Assembly (NCBI GenBank): GCA_037951105.1
Contig: JBAMJV010003108.1
Span: forward strand, 62,001-126,000
From: Echinarachnius parma
Taxonomy: Eukaryota; Echinodermata; Echinoidea; Clypeasteroida; Echinarachniidae
Direction: 5' to 3'
DNA: 64,000 bases
Shown: piece by piece, positions 34,078 through 45,847 of the stretch
Position numbering within the stretch: position 1 is the first letter of the stretch
Layout: each line of letters begins with the position of its first letter
Translations under genes and position numbers: made by a program
The notes under the pieces: model-generated
The model's database searches: none
Told to the model about the DNA's origin: nothing
What the model saw: only the letters and a program-made list of their open reading frames with translations

Positions 34078-34381
34078 TAAGGCTGTCGATTTCGGGTATA
34101 TTTACTACCCGGGACTCGCGATAATTTTTCGGGCGAGTCCCGGGTACCCGAAATTTATCAATTTGTTGATTTCGCTATAGGCATGTCACGCCGCTGGGAA
34201 ACATGTTCATTCAAGTGACAAAAATGCAGCGCATTTATGACAATAAATCATCTTATAAAATACAGCAAATTCGTAAATCGATTTTTTGCTTTTTTTTCGG
34301 GATATCGAGTATCGATTTTTGCGCCCGGGACTCGACATTTTTCGGCGGGACCCGGGTACCCGGGACTCGTCAACAGCCTTA
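34078..34381. mobile_element. hAT-like MITE with 8-bp duplication GCAGTGAC
   Basis: The inverted ends TAAGGCTGTCGA and TCAACAGCCTTA are flanked by a perfect direct repeat GCAGTGAC (34070-34077 and 34382-34389). Eight-base duplications are the rule for hAT elements. The interior is built of GGGACTCG and GGGTACCCG palindromes. Confidence 0.8.
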
Positions 34382-35975
34382 GCAGTGACATAGTTCAAAA
34401 CTTTATTTCAGACACAACTGTACATGACAGAGGTCCATAGAACATATAGGTTACATTACATTCATATAGGAAATAATATACAAACATGAGTATAATAAAA
34501 ACATATCTTTTACAAAGTATAACAAGCTGTACTGTGCTACTCTGTATAACTACAATCTAAACTGTAACAACACTATATTCTAACTTACAACTGTACGATT
34601 AACATAATCATAACAATCTACTGTACGGTGTAACATTAGCCACATGCATGATATAAGGTTACAGTACTTAGAACTATGATGTGCATAAACACTATATGAT
34701 ATGACTATCTCAACACATCAAAGCAATATACTAATATTGACTATAATAGCAAGCAACAAGAATACACTATGCTGCACAAAAGTAGGCAGCAATGACATAG
34801 TTTTTCCAACTTCCATTCAAGGAGTATAAAACAATAACAATGATTATACTCTCTATACTATTGTGGCTGATATATGAAATATTCGTTTGCTTGAAAGCTT
34901 ACCTGACATCGTACTATGAAGGTTGGTTTGTCTATGTGATGTGACAGACGTTCAGTCTAGTCCGTTTTTAAAATGGTGCATGTATACTTCCGCTTTGCGC
35001 TTTGGGGGGGGGGGCTTATTGTACAGGGTGCCCCCAAAAAAACGGAACGGGGCACTTCCCAAAATATAGTTACAAAATGAGTATCTCCATCGGATAGAGT
35101 GTCTTTTCCAATGAAAAACGATACCGAGAACAGTCATTTTGGTCGTGTAGTTTTTGTTTTAGGGCAAATTTTTGCAACCAAGTCATCGCACTTACTGCCC
35201 GGCATACCATGGTCATGCCATTGAACACGAGAGCAATCCATGCGCTAATGTTAGTGTGCATTCAGCCGTGTGCCAAGCGGTGCCGAGAGAATGGGCAGAG
35301 TTGCTCGATAGTATGACAGGCAGTAAGTCTCATTTATCAGACACTGACTAGGTAAAAATTGACAAAAATGGGAATCTGACATAGTCTCACTCAAAGCGCC
35401 CTATAAGACAATTACTACAAGTCCAAAATTACTGCTCTTGGTATCGTTTTTCATTGGAAAAGACACCCTATTCGATGAACATAATCGATTTGTTACTTTA
35501 TGTTGGGAAGTGCCCCGTTCCGATTTGGTTTGGGCCACCCTGTATTGTTGGGCGGATGCCAATGATTGATTTTGATAACATGTATTTTTCTTTTTTAAAT
35601 GTGGCTTTTCATGTTATAGACGAAATATATACTATTTGTAACAATTATATTACGAAAAGTGGCAATATATGGCAAAACATGCTTTTTTACGAACGATGAA
35701 CAATACATAATCACAATAACTGGATATTCAACAGATATACGTAATACGTCTAATCAATGGTATATCGACTATATAATTTAAACAAACTATTTAAGGACTT
35801 GAATACAATCCAAAAGAAAACAAAAACTTTTAACAAAGAAGGATATATTATTATGTACAAAGGATGAATGTGACATTGAGAAATTTTGATATAACTATGA
35901 GACTGACATATCCTTATATGGCCTGTAAAAGAAGTGTTAAATCAAATCAAAATGCTGTATTATGTGTTGTTTGTA
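34382..35975 (-). repeat. Left arm of a large inverted duplication
   Basis: Bases 34620-35975 match 38067-39398 in inverted orientation. The match includes a LINE 3' UTR (34390-34830 on the minus strand, with TCTGAAATAAAGTTTTGAAC as its end), the block TTACCTGACATCGTACTATG, and the MITE at 35024-35542. The outer part (34390-34620) is LINE tail present only on this side. The arms have diverged by scattered substitutions and indels. Confidence 0.75.
35024..35542. mobile_element. TA-flanked MITE, CAGGGTGSCCC ends, copy 1
   Basis: The left end CAGGGTGCCCCCAAAAAAACG and right end GGTTTGGGCCACCCTG are inverted and flanked by TA. The inner arms share GGAACGGGGCACTTCC and its inverse, as well as the CGGCACACGGCTGA block. 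These ends resemble mariner-type CAGGGTGTCCCA termini. Confidence 0.75.
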
Positions 35976-36619
35976 ATATCTTAATTGCATTTATGTTTAA
36001 TGTTCTGATGTAAATCAAGCGCTTAGAAACCCTGTCAGCGCTTAGAAACCCTGTCAGCGCTTATAAACCCTGTATTAAGCGCTTTATAAATGCAAGCTAT
36101 TATTATTATTACATTATATTCCACTCGAATGCTAAATGGACATGCAACGAAATTTATTGCGTGAAATGCCGTACTTTGGTTATATACTATACTCAATAAT
36201 GTGGATACTCAAATTACAGAAAATACAATGAAACGGATATTCATATTCATGCTCCATGCATGTACTTTGGACTCTAAACTAAAATCTATGAAAAGATGTT
36301 TGTAGGTAACGCACTTATATGTGCACAATTTTGTATGAAAAAAGACTAAAAACCAATGATATTTTTTTAAATAGCGCCCTCCTGAGTTGTAACGGCTCTT
36401 TTTGAATGATAACAGGGGTTTTACTTAGTCGTTTGTAATTGTGTATACTTTTCGAGCATGGTGAAGTTATAACTATTAATTTGGACCGTAATGGTGCAGG
36501 TTTTGGTTACTGACCAATACTCAACTATAATGACACTTCCTACTAATTGAATATTGACAAATAGCACAAAGACAGCTATAAAGAGTTATTGTTTATGAAA
36601 TTATAATATAATTTGTTGA
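35976..36619. repeat. SINE-type tail and TTAA-MITE fragment
   Basis: Bases 36003-36110 hold tandem AAGCGCTTAGAAACCCTGTC and a GCGCTTTATAAATGC-ATT end, a SINE/LINE 3' tail. Bases 36360-36535 carry the AGCGCCCTC, TTTTTACTTAGTCGTTTGTA and GGTGCAGGTTTTGGTTACT blocks of the TTAA-flanked MITE family. No gene. Confidence 0.6.
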
Positions 36620-38066
36620 TTTGTTAATATTAGCCAATATCCATTAATGATTCTTCTCATATGCTGAATAATGACATAGCTCGGTATATACTCTGGATTC
36701 GATCTGCACTAGCTGGTTGAGTTTCTTCTTCTCTTCTTCTGGTGTGTAGTACAGTCCACCTACTGGTGTATCGCGTACTGGTTTGGCGGGCACAGTGCAG
36801 TATGTACAGTGCAATAATAAAATGACTAAGTTCTATGTGCATTTAAAAAGATGCTCGTCTCCCACTATAACGAAGCTGGGTTTCCTGTACCTTCTGCCGA
36901 AACTGGTCTACAGATGTGCAGTTGACCATGTCCTTTGGCAGAGCATTCCACAGTCGGATGGAGTCGGGGAAGAATGCTCGTTGGTACAGGAGAGTTCTTG
37001 CAAATGGAACAATGAATTTCTGTGTGTGTCCTCTTTGAGATGTTATTGCAGATGTATTGCAGTTCGCGTGGGATTTGATTTGATTTGTGTCATTATAATT
37101 AGTACATGATTATTAAGTTTATGTAGAGCTCTAAAGTAGAAATATTAATTGTAGGTTACTTATTCGTGAAAATGAGAAGTACATTGTTTCATTGTTGTTG
37201 TTTGAATGAATTTATAATTAAGATACTTAGCTTCTTGGATTTAAAAAAAACAACTTATAAGTTGTAGTGATGAATAAAATACACCTGAATGTTATAAAAT
37301 ATGAAAAGGAAATATTAATATTAGTCAAAAGCCATTAATGATAGTATGATACTTGTTATAATATGCTGAATAATGATATAGCTCGATATACTCTTGTTTC
37401 GATCTGCACTGGTTGATTCATAGTTTGATTATTGTGTCATTATAATTAGTACATAATTATTAAGTTTATCATAGAGCTCTATAGATATAGGCACGCCATA
37501 AAATAGATATATTAATTGTAGGTTACGTATCCGTGAAAATGATAAGTACATTGTTTCATTGTTGTTGTTGTTTGAATGAATTTATAATTAAGCTACTTAG
37601 CTTCTTGGATTTAAAAAAAAAACATTGTAAGTTGTAGTGATGAATAAAATACACCTGAATTTTATAAAAAATATGAAAAGGAAATATTAGTCAAAAGCCA
37701 TTAATGATAGTATGATACTTTTTATATGCTGAATGATGATATAGCTCGATATACTCTTGTTTCGATCTGCACTGGTTGGCATAGTTTCATTATTGTGTCA
37801 TTATAATTAGTACATGATTAAGTTTATGTAGAGCTCTATAGATAGGCACGCCATAAAATAGAAATATTAATTGTAGGTTACGTGAAAAAGTACATTGTAA
37901 ATTAATTTATTTATTTTGAGGATCATTAACAAGAACTAAACTTAAATTAATGAACCTTAACGATCACCTATTAGCGGTTAAAAAAAAAGTACATTGTTTA
38001 ATTGCTGTTGTTGTTTGAATGAATTTATAATTAAGCTACTTAGCTTCTTGGATTAAAACAAAACTT
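36620..38066. repeat. Tandem repeat, about 362-bp unit, three copies
   Basis: Units starting near 36650, 37367 and 37729 share GCTGAATAATGATATAGCTC, CGATCTGCACTGGTTG, TAGAGCTCTA, TTAATTGTAGGTTAC and GTTGTAGTGATGAATAAAAT. The first unit is enlarged by a LINE fragment (36770-37080). The last is interrupted near 37905-37980 and ends at the right arm of the inverted duplication. Confidence 0.75.
36843..37037 (-). pseudogene. LINE ORF2 C-terminal fragment
   Basis: On the minus strand the frame reads KRTHTQKFIVPFARTLLYQR, then AFFPDSIRLWNALPKDMVN, then FRQKVQETQLRYSGRRASF and a stop. The FFPxxIRLWNxLP signature is the usual C-terminus of many non-LTR retrotransposon polymerases. Only the last 65 residues remain, with a short 3' UTR to about 36780. 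It sits inside the first unit of the 362-bp tandem repeat. Confidence 0.75.
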
Positions 38067-39398
38067 AATACAGCATTTTAATTTGATTTAACACTTCTTT
38101 TACACGCTATATATAAGGATAGGTCAGTCTCATAGTTATATCAAAATTTCTCAATGCCATAGTCATCCTTTGTACATAATAATGTATCCTTCTTTGTTAA
38201 AAGTGTTTTTTTCTTTTGGATTTTATTCAAGTCCTTAAATAGTTTGTTGAAATTATATAGTCGATATAACATTGATTAGACGTATACGTGTATCTGTTGA
38301 ATATCCAGTTATTGTTATTATGTATTGTTCATCGTTCGTAAAAATGCATGCTTTGCCATATATTGCCACTTTTCGTTATATAATTGTATATATTTCGTCT
38401 ATACCATGAAAGGCCACATTTTTAAAAGAAAAATACATGTTATCAAAATCAATCATTGGCATCCGCCCAACAATACAGGGTGGCCCCCAAAAAAAAACGG
38501 GGTACTTCCTAAAATAAAGTGATAACAAAACGATTATGTTCATCGAATAGAGTGTCTTTTCCAATGAAAAACGATACCAAGAGCAGTAATTTTTGACCTG
38601 TAATAATTGTTTTAGGGCGCTTTGAGTGAGACCATGTCAGATTCCCATTTTTGTCAATTTTTACCTAGTCAGTGTCTGATAAATGAGACCTATACTGCCT
38701 GTCATACTATCGAGCAACTATGCCCATTATCTCGGCACTGCTCGGCACACGGCTGAATGCAAACTAACAATAGCGCATGGATTGCTCTCGTGTTCAATGG
38801 CATGACCATGGTATGACGGGCAGTAAGTGCGATTTATCAGGACGTACTGACTTGGTTGCAAAACTTTGCCAAAATGGGAAAATGACATGGTGACGTCACT
38901 CACAGCTACGCCCTAAAACAAAAACTGCACGACCAAAATTACTGTTCTTGGTATCGTTTACATTGGAAAAGACGCTCTATCCGATGGACATACTCATTGT
39001 GTTACTTTATTTTTGAAAGTGCCCCGTTCTGTCTTTTGGGGGCCACCCTGTATAATAAGCGCAAAGCGGAAGTATACACCATTTAAAAAAAACGGACTCT
39101 GGCTGAACCGCCTGTCACATGATCACATAGACAAACCAACCTTCGTAGTACGATGTCAGGTAAGCTTATACAAGCAAACGAATTTTTCATATATCAGCAA
39201 TAATATATTATGTCATTGTTTTAATACTTCGTGAATGGAAGTTGGAAAAACTATGTCATTGATGCCTACTTTTGTGCAGCATAGTGTATGCTTGTTGCAT
39301 GCTATTATAGTAAATATTAGTATATTGCTTTGATGCGTTGAGATATATTGAGTCATATCATATTATAGTCATTATGCACATCATAGTTCTACGTACTT
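38067..39398 (+). repeat. Right arm of the large inverted duplication
   Basis: This is the mirror of 34620-35975. It ends at 39398 inside the LINE 3' UTR (the last matching block is CATCATAGTTCTACGTACTT), exactly where the LINE reverse transcriptase fragment starts. The same 3' UTR resumes at about 45848. Confidence 0.75.
38476..39050. mobile_element. TA-flanked MITE, CAGGGTGSCCC ends, copy 2
   Basis: CAGGGTGGCCCCCAAAAAAAA and GGGGGCCACCCTG with flanking TA sit at the same position in the right arm as copy 1 in the left arm, so the insertion predates the inverted duplication. Confidence 0.8.
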
Positions 39399-40026
39399 TA
39401 AGAAAATGGATGATAGAGGTATTCCTGAGTACTTGATTAGGATACGGTACTTGTATTTTGGTATGCCCATCAATCTATGATGGTTAGATGGGGAAGTAGT
39501 GTCTCTGAAGCATTCCATGTTAGTAATGGAGTTAGACAAGGTGGTATTCTTTCACCCTTTCTATTTAATGTGTACATGGATGGTCTATCCGACAATCTGA
39601 ATGCTTGTAAAACGGGTTGTGTAGTTGGCAGTACAGTAGTTAATCATTTAATGTATGCCGATGATCTTGTTGTTATCAGACCTTCAACTGCTGGGTTGCA
39701 GAGTCTGCTTAAGATTTGTTCTGATTATGGAGATGATAATGATGTTAAATATAATGCAAAAAAGAGTCATGTTATGAGTATTAGATGTAAGGATCACCGT
39801 AGATTGGTATTCCCTGATTTTTATTTATGCGGAGCTAAACTCAATGTTTGTACAGAGGTCAGATATCTTGGTCATTTCTTCACTGATGATTTCAGTGATG
39901 ATAAAGATATTAGTCGACAATGTCGTAAATTATATGCTCAAGGGAATATGCTAGTTTGGAAATTTCATATGTGTTCCCCGGATGTGAAGGTGGCATTATT
40001 TAGGGCTTACTGTACACCTTTGTACA

Positions 40027-40191
40027 TAGTCTAGGTTCTATACTCTGTATACACCTTTCCCCCATATACGCGTATAAACCCTGTGCACATGTACAGTACG
40101 CCCGATGAACTCAGATTCAACGGGCATCTATGCACCGGGTTACGCGATATATGGGGGAAAGGTGTAAAAACAGAGTATAGAACCTAGACTA
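40027..40191. mobile_element. MITE with 9-bp duplication, inside LINE
   Basis: Inverted ends TAGTCTAGGTTCTATACTC and GAGTATAGAACCTAGACTA are flanked by a perfect CTTTGTACA repeat (40018-40026 and 40192-40200). The inverted similarity extends to ACACCTTTCCCCCATATA. A nine-base duplication fits Mutator-like elements, but no transposase supports that. Confidence 0.8.
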
Positions 40192-40257
40192 CTTTGTACA
40201 CTGCACATCTGTGGTGTAATTTCAAGGAGTTATAACTCCTTGGTAATTTTAAGAAGA

Positions 40258-42410
40258 GGGCAATTCCACGCCAAAGTGGACATTTGACCAAAAAATTTAC
40301 AAGCATTTTTATGATACAAATTTGGTATCAAATCAAAGCTTAAATTCTATATTTTTGGAATTCAATGAGAAAATTTTAGTTTTACATAATTTTAGTTGTT
40401 TTTTTATAATAACTTTATAACCATAATTGAACCCCACAAATTTGACATTTTTGTGAAAAAGTGTTTTGATCCTGTGTTTGTTTTATATTTCCCCAGTTAA
40501 GCCTAAAAACCATTATTCTGACTCCTGAGATATGACCATTTCGTAAAATAGTAAATTTGTATGATTTATTTGATTTGTTATGCTTCAATGACTTCTTATT
40601 TTCAGCCTATGAAAATGTCCTTCCGTTACCGAAAAATCAATATTTTTAATTTTGTGGCTCACATAATTGTTAGAGAGCAGACCAATCTTCAGTGCAAAGC
40701 AAGTTCAAGTAGGCCTTCCCATTGCTAACAATTGTATTACTCATTGTTTCTTCGTTAATTAATAAATAACAAAAGAAAATGTCCTTCCGTTACCATACAC
40801 ATGGTAACAGATGGACAAGGTACCTCATATTACATATTATGACAAAATTTATGTTCAAAAATTTGTCTCTCATATATGAAAACCCAAAATAATGAGACAA
40901 TACCTGCAATGGCCAGCTATCAGTGGCGTAGCGTGGTCAGACTAGTAATTTTCTGTGTTTCAACCAATCAGATTTGTGCTTTTAGAACATTTGATCTGGC
41001 TCACAATTTATTTTTATCCCTTTCTGCAACAGGACCCTTGTACCATGATGCCATTTGTCTGGATTTCTATTGTATGGGGATTAGTAGGTCTATTTAACTG
41101 TGGTGAGCCAGGGTGTGAATAGGCTCTGATCATGACTTTGAATAGGTTTTTTTTTATACAATACACCCCTATAGAATTCTTGGACATGGGTGTAGGTCTA
41201 AAATAATTAAATTTTACATGAAATTTGCAAACTAAAAACAAGGCTGTAGAAAAAGCAAGAAATAACATATCTCCAATTCTTTCATATGTTGTAGTAATTA
41301 TATCAAGCCAAGATTTAAGCCAAAAAAACTCTAAAAATTATTTTTTAAAAGGTGATTTGACATGGAATGACCCTACTGTGTCATATCATACATTATAGTC
41401 CATTATGTCCTTCCGTTACCGAACATTGGTCCGCTTTGTGTGAAATAACTCAAATATCTGTGGACAAATTTTAATCAAAGAACAAGTAAATTCTTCTTAA
41501 CCCTTCAGAGAATGAAATGTGTACCCTTAAAATATTTTGTATTATTTAATATCACAGAGTTTTACTTAAAACTGATTTGATAACAAAACCTCGTCCATTT
41601 TAGTGTCCTTCCGTTACCGACCTCATTTGTATGCATATTCAATATTGTGCGGAGATTTAAAAAAATAAAAATTATGGGACCTTAAAACTGTATGTTTTGG
41701 AAGTATTGTTATCAAAATAGACTGTTCTAACAACACAAGTATTTAAAAATGTCTTTCTTAAAGTTGACAATTTGTGTCTGAGTGTCCTTCCGTTACCATG
41801 GATTGACCATGAATAAGAGCCATTGGAGCATGAAATATAGTAAGAAAAAAATAGAAATGTAAATGCTTGTGATGTCCATATACTATCTATGATACAAACT
41901 CATTTTAGACCACAAAAGAGATGTTTCCTTCTCATAAATGGTCTTTACATTTCAAAATTAATTTTATTGTACAATTCCAATAGACTTTTCAGAGGTCCTT
42001 CCGTTACCGTCCTTCCGTTACCGAACACTGGAGTAATTAATTTCTCATAATTAATATACCAATGTAGATATTTTTCTTAAAAGGTGGTGTTATACTCTGT
42101 GAACATAAGGAAATTGACTAGTAGCCAACTTAACATGATAAACCTCGTAACTTCACGGAGATTGGGTCATAACTAAAAAAATTGAAAATCCATGTCCATT
42201 TTGGCGTCCTTCCGTTACCGGCCTCATTAGTGTCCATATCTAATTTACATAGTGCGGTCAAAATTTTAGAAATAGTGGAAATCAAAGGTGTCCCAACAAG
42301 GATCAAAGACATGCCATTTAGAATAAAAAATCAAAAGCAGGATCCTGGAATTATTTGATTGAAGTTCCAAAATTGTGTCTGAATGTCCTTCCGTTACCGT
42401 GGAATTGCCC
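40258..42410. mobile_element. DNA transposon with GGGCAATTCC termini, copy 2
   Basis: The ends GGGCAATTCCACG and CGTGGAATTGCCC are flanked by AAGA (40254-40257 and 42411-42414). Excision with one AAGA restores the LINE frame, which confirms the boundaries. The motif TCCTTCCGTTACC recurs about nine or ten times in direct orientation (about 40619, 40781, 41408, 41611, 41785, 41997, 42009, 42209, 42387). No transposase frame was found in the 2153 bases. Confidence 0.8.
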
Positions 42411-42471
42411 AAGAGCAGTTTGCACAGGCTTACTGTAGCCTATAATGATGCCATGAGAATGCTTCTGAGGG

Positions 42472-44316
42472 CAGGCGCGCCGGAAGCAGTTTTGGATTGG
42501 GGGGGTGGGCAAAACCCTAAGGGGGCTCACGATTTATGTGTTTAGGGGCTCATGCCCAACCACACTCACAGAGTTGCCAACTTTGAGCCAGAGGTGAGAG
42601 TGAGACATTGCGAGGATAAAGCGACCAAGCCCGAGGGAGCGAAGTGACTGAGCGGAGTCCCCCCTCCCACGGTAGGGAGCTTTTGCATTGTTTGAAATTG
42701 TGCAATCTGGTGCATAAAAACATGATCCAACAACATAGCTTACAACCAAAAATGAGTCCCGAGGGAGCGAAGTGACCGAGGGCTGGGGCAGAGCCAGAGG
42801 GGGGGGGGGGTTGGGAGGGGGTTTCCCCCTCCCACGGGGAAGATTTTGCATTTATATACTTGAAATGGTGCATTCTGGTGCATAAAAACATAAACCATAT
42901 GCCACATTCGTATGATCCAACATCAAAGCTTACAGCCCAAAAATGAGTCCCGAGGGAACGAAGCGACCGAGGGTTGGGGCAGAGCCAGAGGGGGAGGGTT
43001 TGGGAGGGGGTTTCCCCCTCCCACGGGGAAGATTTTGCATTTATATACTTGAAATTGTGCATGAGTTTGGTGCATAACAACATAAACCATATGCCACATT
43101 ATGTATGATCCAACAACATAGCTTACAGCCAAAAATGAGTCCTGAGGGAGCGAAGCGACCGAGGGCTGTGGGAGAGCCAGAGGGGGAGGGTTTGGGAGGG
43201 GGTATCCCCCTCCCACGGGGAACATTTTGCATTTATATACTTGAAATGGTGCAATTTGGTGCATAAAAACATAAACCATATATGCCACATTATGTATGAT
43301 CCAACAACATAGCTTACAGCCAAAAATGAGTCCCGAGGGAGCGAAGCGACCGAGGGCTGGGTGAGAGCCAGAGGGGGAGGTTTTGGGAGGGGGTATCCCC
43401 CTCCCACGGGGAAAATTTTGCATTTATATACTTGAAATGGTGCATCCCCCTCCCACGGGGAAGATTTTGCATTTATATACTTGAAATTGTGCATGAGTTT
43501 GGTGCATAACAACATAAACCATATATGCCACATTATGTATGATCCAACAACATAGCTTACAGCCAAAAATGAGTCCCGAGGGAGCGAAGCGACCGAGGGC
43601 TGGGTGAGAGCCAGAGGGGGAGGGTTTGGGAGGGGGTATCCCCCTCCCACGGGGAAAATTTTGCATTTATATACTTTAAATGGTGCAATTTGGTGCATAA
43701 AAACATAAACCATATGCCACATTATGTATGATCCAACAACATAGCTTACAGTCAAAAATGAGTCCCGAGGGAGCGAAGCGACCGAGGGCTGGGGCAGAGC
43801 CAGAGGGGGATGGTTTGGGAGGTGGTATCCCCCTCCCACGGGGAAGATTTTGCATTCATATACTTGAAATTGTGCATGAGTTTGGTGCATAACAACATAA
43901 ACCATATGCCACATTATGTATGATCCAATGCAATTTGGTGCACGACACACAAACAGCCAGAGCAATAACAGCCTACACAGGAACTACGTGGACCGGAACA
44001 GAAAAATCCACCCCAGACGTACCATACGCAAGTTACACAACAAACTGTTTGCGCGCGAAGCGCGCAGCGAAAACGTTAAATGGATGTATAACTTAGTTTT
44101 TAAACGTTAGAATTAACAAGTATTGGCTGATACATTTAATTTTTTCTTTTCCTTTTTCTTTCTTTCTTTCTTTCTTTTCCTTTTTTTTTTTTGAGGGGGG
44201 GGGCTTTTTGGGGGGGCAAAAACGCGTTTTGCCCCCCCCACTTTTTGGATTGGGGGGGCGGCCGCCCCCCCCCCCCCCTGCCCCCCCCCCCCCCCCCCCC
44301 ACTTCCGGCGCCTATG
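42472..44316. mobile_element. hAT-like element carrying a tandem array
   Basis: The ends CAGGCGCGCCGGAAG and CTTCCGGCGCCTATG are flanked by a perfect TCTGAGGG repeat (42464-42471 and 44317-44324), the 8-base duplication of hAT elements. Excision restores the LINE frame. The interior is the tandem array at 42591-43930 followed by G/C-homopolymer-rich DNA. A loose end of the same family (CACTTCCGGCGCCTATG) is at 51865-51888. Confidence 0.8.
42591..43930. repeat. Tandem repeat of about 180-210 bp, six to seven units
   Basis: Each unit has AGTCCCGAGGGAGCGAAGCG, ACCGAGGGCTGGGG, AGAGCCAGAGGGGGAGGGTT, CCCCCTCCCACGGGGAAGAT and GGTGCATAAAAACATAAACC. The overlapping minus-strand open frames of up to 280 residues reflect the repeat and are not genes. 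Unit ends vary by indels in poly-G tracts. Confidence 0.85.
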
Positions 44317-44540
44317 TCTGAGGGTACCAAGATACTTTAGTGCTAGCCAAATGTTTGCCGAAATAAATGTCCCAGCCTGTCAAGCTGTATTAAGGAATCT
44401 CATGTTCAAATTCATGCATAGAGTGGATGTCTCTGAGAATGGTATTATTAATGTTTTAGTGAATCCCTCATATAGTTGCCTTAGGTACACATCAGGCCTT
44501 TGGAAATGTTGGCTTAGTAGCCTGCTGGCTCATGGATATT

Positions 44541-45846
44541 GATAACTTTGTGCATGTCCCATGGACTTTTGTGCAGTATAGTTTATTCTTGTTGCTTGTT
44601 ATTATAGTACATGTTAGTACATTGCCTTGATGAGCCGGGATAGCAAAAGGTATGCACTTTATAGTTTTAAGTATTTTAACCTTATACATGCATGTGGTTA
44701 ATGGTACACAGTAGATTGTAATATGTATGTTTTTTATACAGTTATAAGTTAGAATATTGTGTTTGTTAGAGTTTAGATTTTAGTTTATATACATAGTCTA
44801 GTTCGGTTTATTTTGTTTAATATATTTTTATAAAATATGTCTTTATTATACTCATGTCTGTATACTTATATATACAGACTGTCCCAGAAAAAACGAAACC
44901 GGGTTTCATGGCAGAAATTTTCTGTCATAATGAATAATTTCTTTGATGATATATATATGTCTGAAAAGCTCTGTGTCTCTTCTTTCATTTGATGTACAAC
45001 TTATGGCACATAATTCACGCAAGACTGAATTAGAACAATGGAAAGAGGTGTTACCAAAATTCGATTTGCGCGCAGAAATTGCAAGTTTGGGTGAGGTTTT
45101 GGGGAGAGTTTTAAGAGTAGTAAACGTACTTCTTTTGAAAAAGGACAGACACCGCATGAAAATTCATAATTTTATCTTTTATATGACACCTCATGATTAA
45201 AAAATAAATTATATATGCCAGAGAACGAGTACAATGAAATCATGCTTGATTCCAGCCCAAATGGGTAATTTTCCTGATCTAGCCTGTTTCCCATGGTTTC
45301 CCTGATCCCCATGTTTGTGTAAATTCACTCATGCATCAAAGTCCATTGTCAGGAAAGGTGAGCGACTTCTTACTCAACTTTCACTCATTTGGGCAGAAAT
45401 CAGGCATGGTTTCATTGTACTCGTTCTCTGGCATAAATCATTATTTTTTTTAGCATGAGGTGTCATGTAAAAGATACAAATATGAACTTTCGTGTGGTGT
45501 TTGTCCTTTTTAAAAATAAGTACGTTTACAACCCTTAAAACTCACCCAAACTTAAAATTTATGCGTGCAAATGGAATATTGGTAACACCACTTTCCATTG
45601 TTCTAATTCAGTCATGCTTGAATTATGTGCCATAAGTTGTACATCAAATGAAAGAAGAGACACAGAGCTTTTCAGACATATATATATCATCAAGGAAATT
45701 ATTCATTATGACAGAAAATTTCTGCCATGAAACCCGGTTTCGTTTTATCTGAGACACGGTGTATATCCATGTCATGTAACTCGTTTGTTCTATGGACCTC
45801 TGCCATGTGCAGTTGTGTCTGAAATAAAGTTTTTAATTGAATTGAA
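44541..45846 (+). repeat. LINE 3' UTR, interrupted
   Basis: Sequence after the LINE stop matches the LINE tail at 34390-34830 (inverted) and 45848-46093. It ends GTCTGAAATAAAGTTTTTAA then TTGAATTGAATAA at about 45846. The mariner-like element at 44875-45761 splits it. Confidence 0.75.
44875..45761. mobile_element. Mariner-like foldback with TA duplication
   Basis: The ends CAGACTGTCCCAG and CTGAGACACGGTG sit between TA dinucleotides. Inward, GAAACCGGGTTTCATGGCAG and its inverse are almost perfect, and the whole 887-base element is close to a full palindrome, with an inner AGAGAACGAGTACAATGAAA pair. A short frame at 44943-45200 is mirrored at 45157-44906 and not supported as a gene. Confidence 0.75.
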
Positions 45847-45847
45847 T

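Larger units (their letters stand above)
39399..44540 (+). pseudogene. LINE reverse transcriptase split by three insertions
   Basis: Coding pieces are at 39399-40026, 40201-40257, 42415-42471 and 44325-44540. The first has LVFWYAHQSMMVRWGS, GVRQGGILSPFLFNVYMD (motif B) and LMYADDLVV (catalytic YADD). Later pieces have LTVAYNDAMRMLLR and then VPRYFSASQMFAEINVP, ending in LLAHGY and a stop. Removing each inserted element with one copy of its target duplication makes the pieces continuous in one frame. One stop codon remains at about 40235. A 5-base insertion near 39446 breaks the frame upstream. The endonuclease and RT N-terminus are absent (5' truncation). Confidence 0.8.

Noticed and set aside
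42534-43965. Long minus-strand open frames (up to 280 residues)
   Set aside because: They cross a direct tandem repeat whose unit is free of stops in one frame. The text is the same peptide repeated with frame changes and has no family resemblance.
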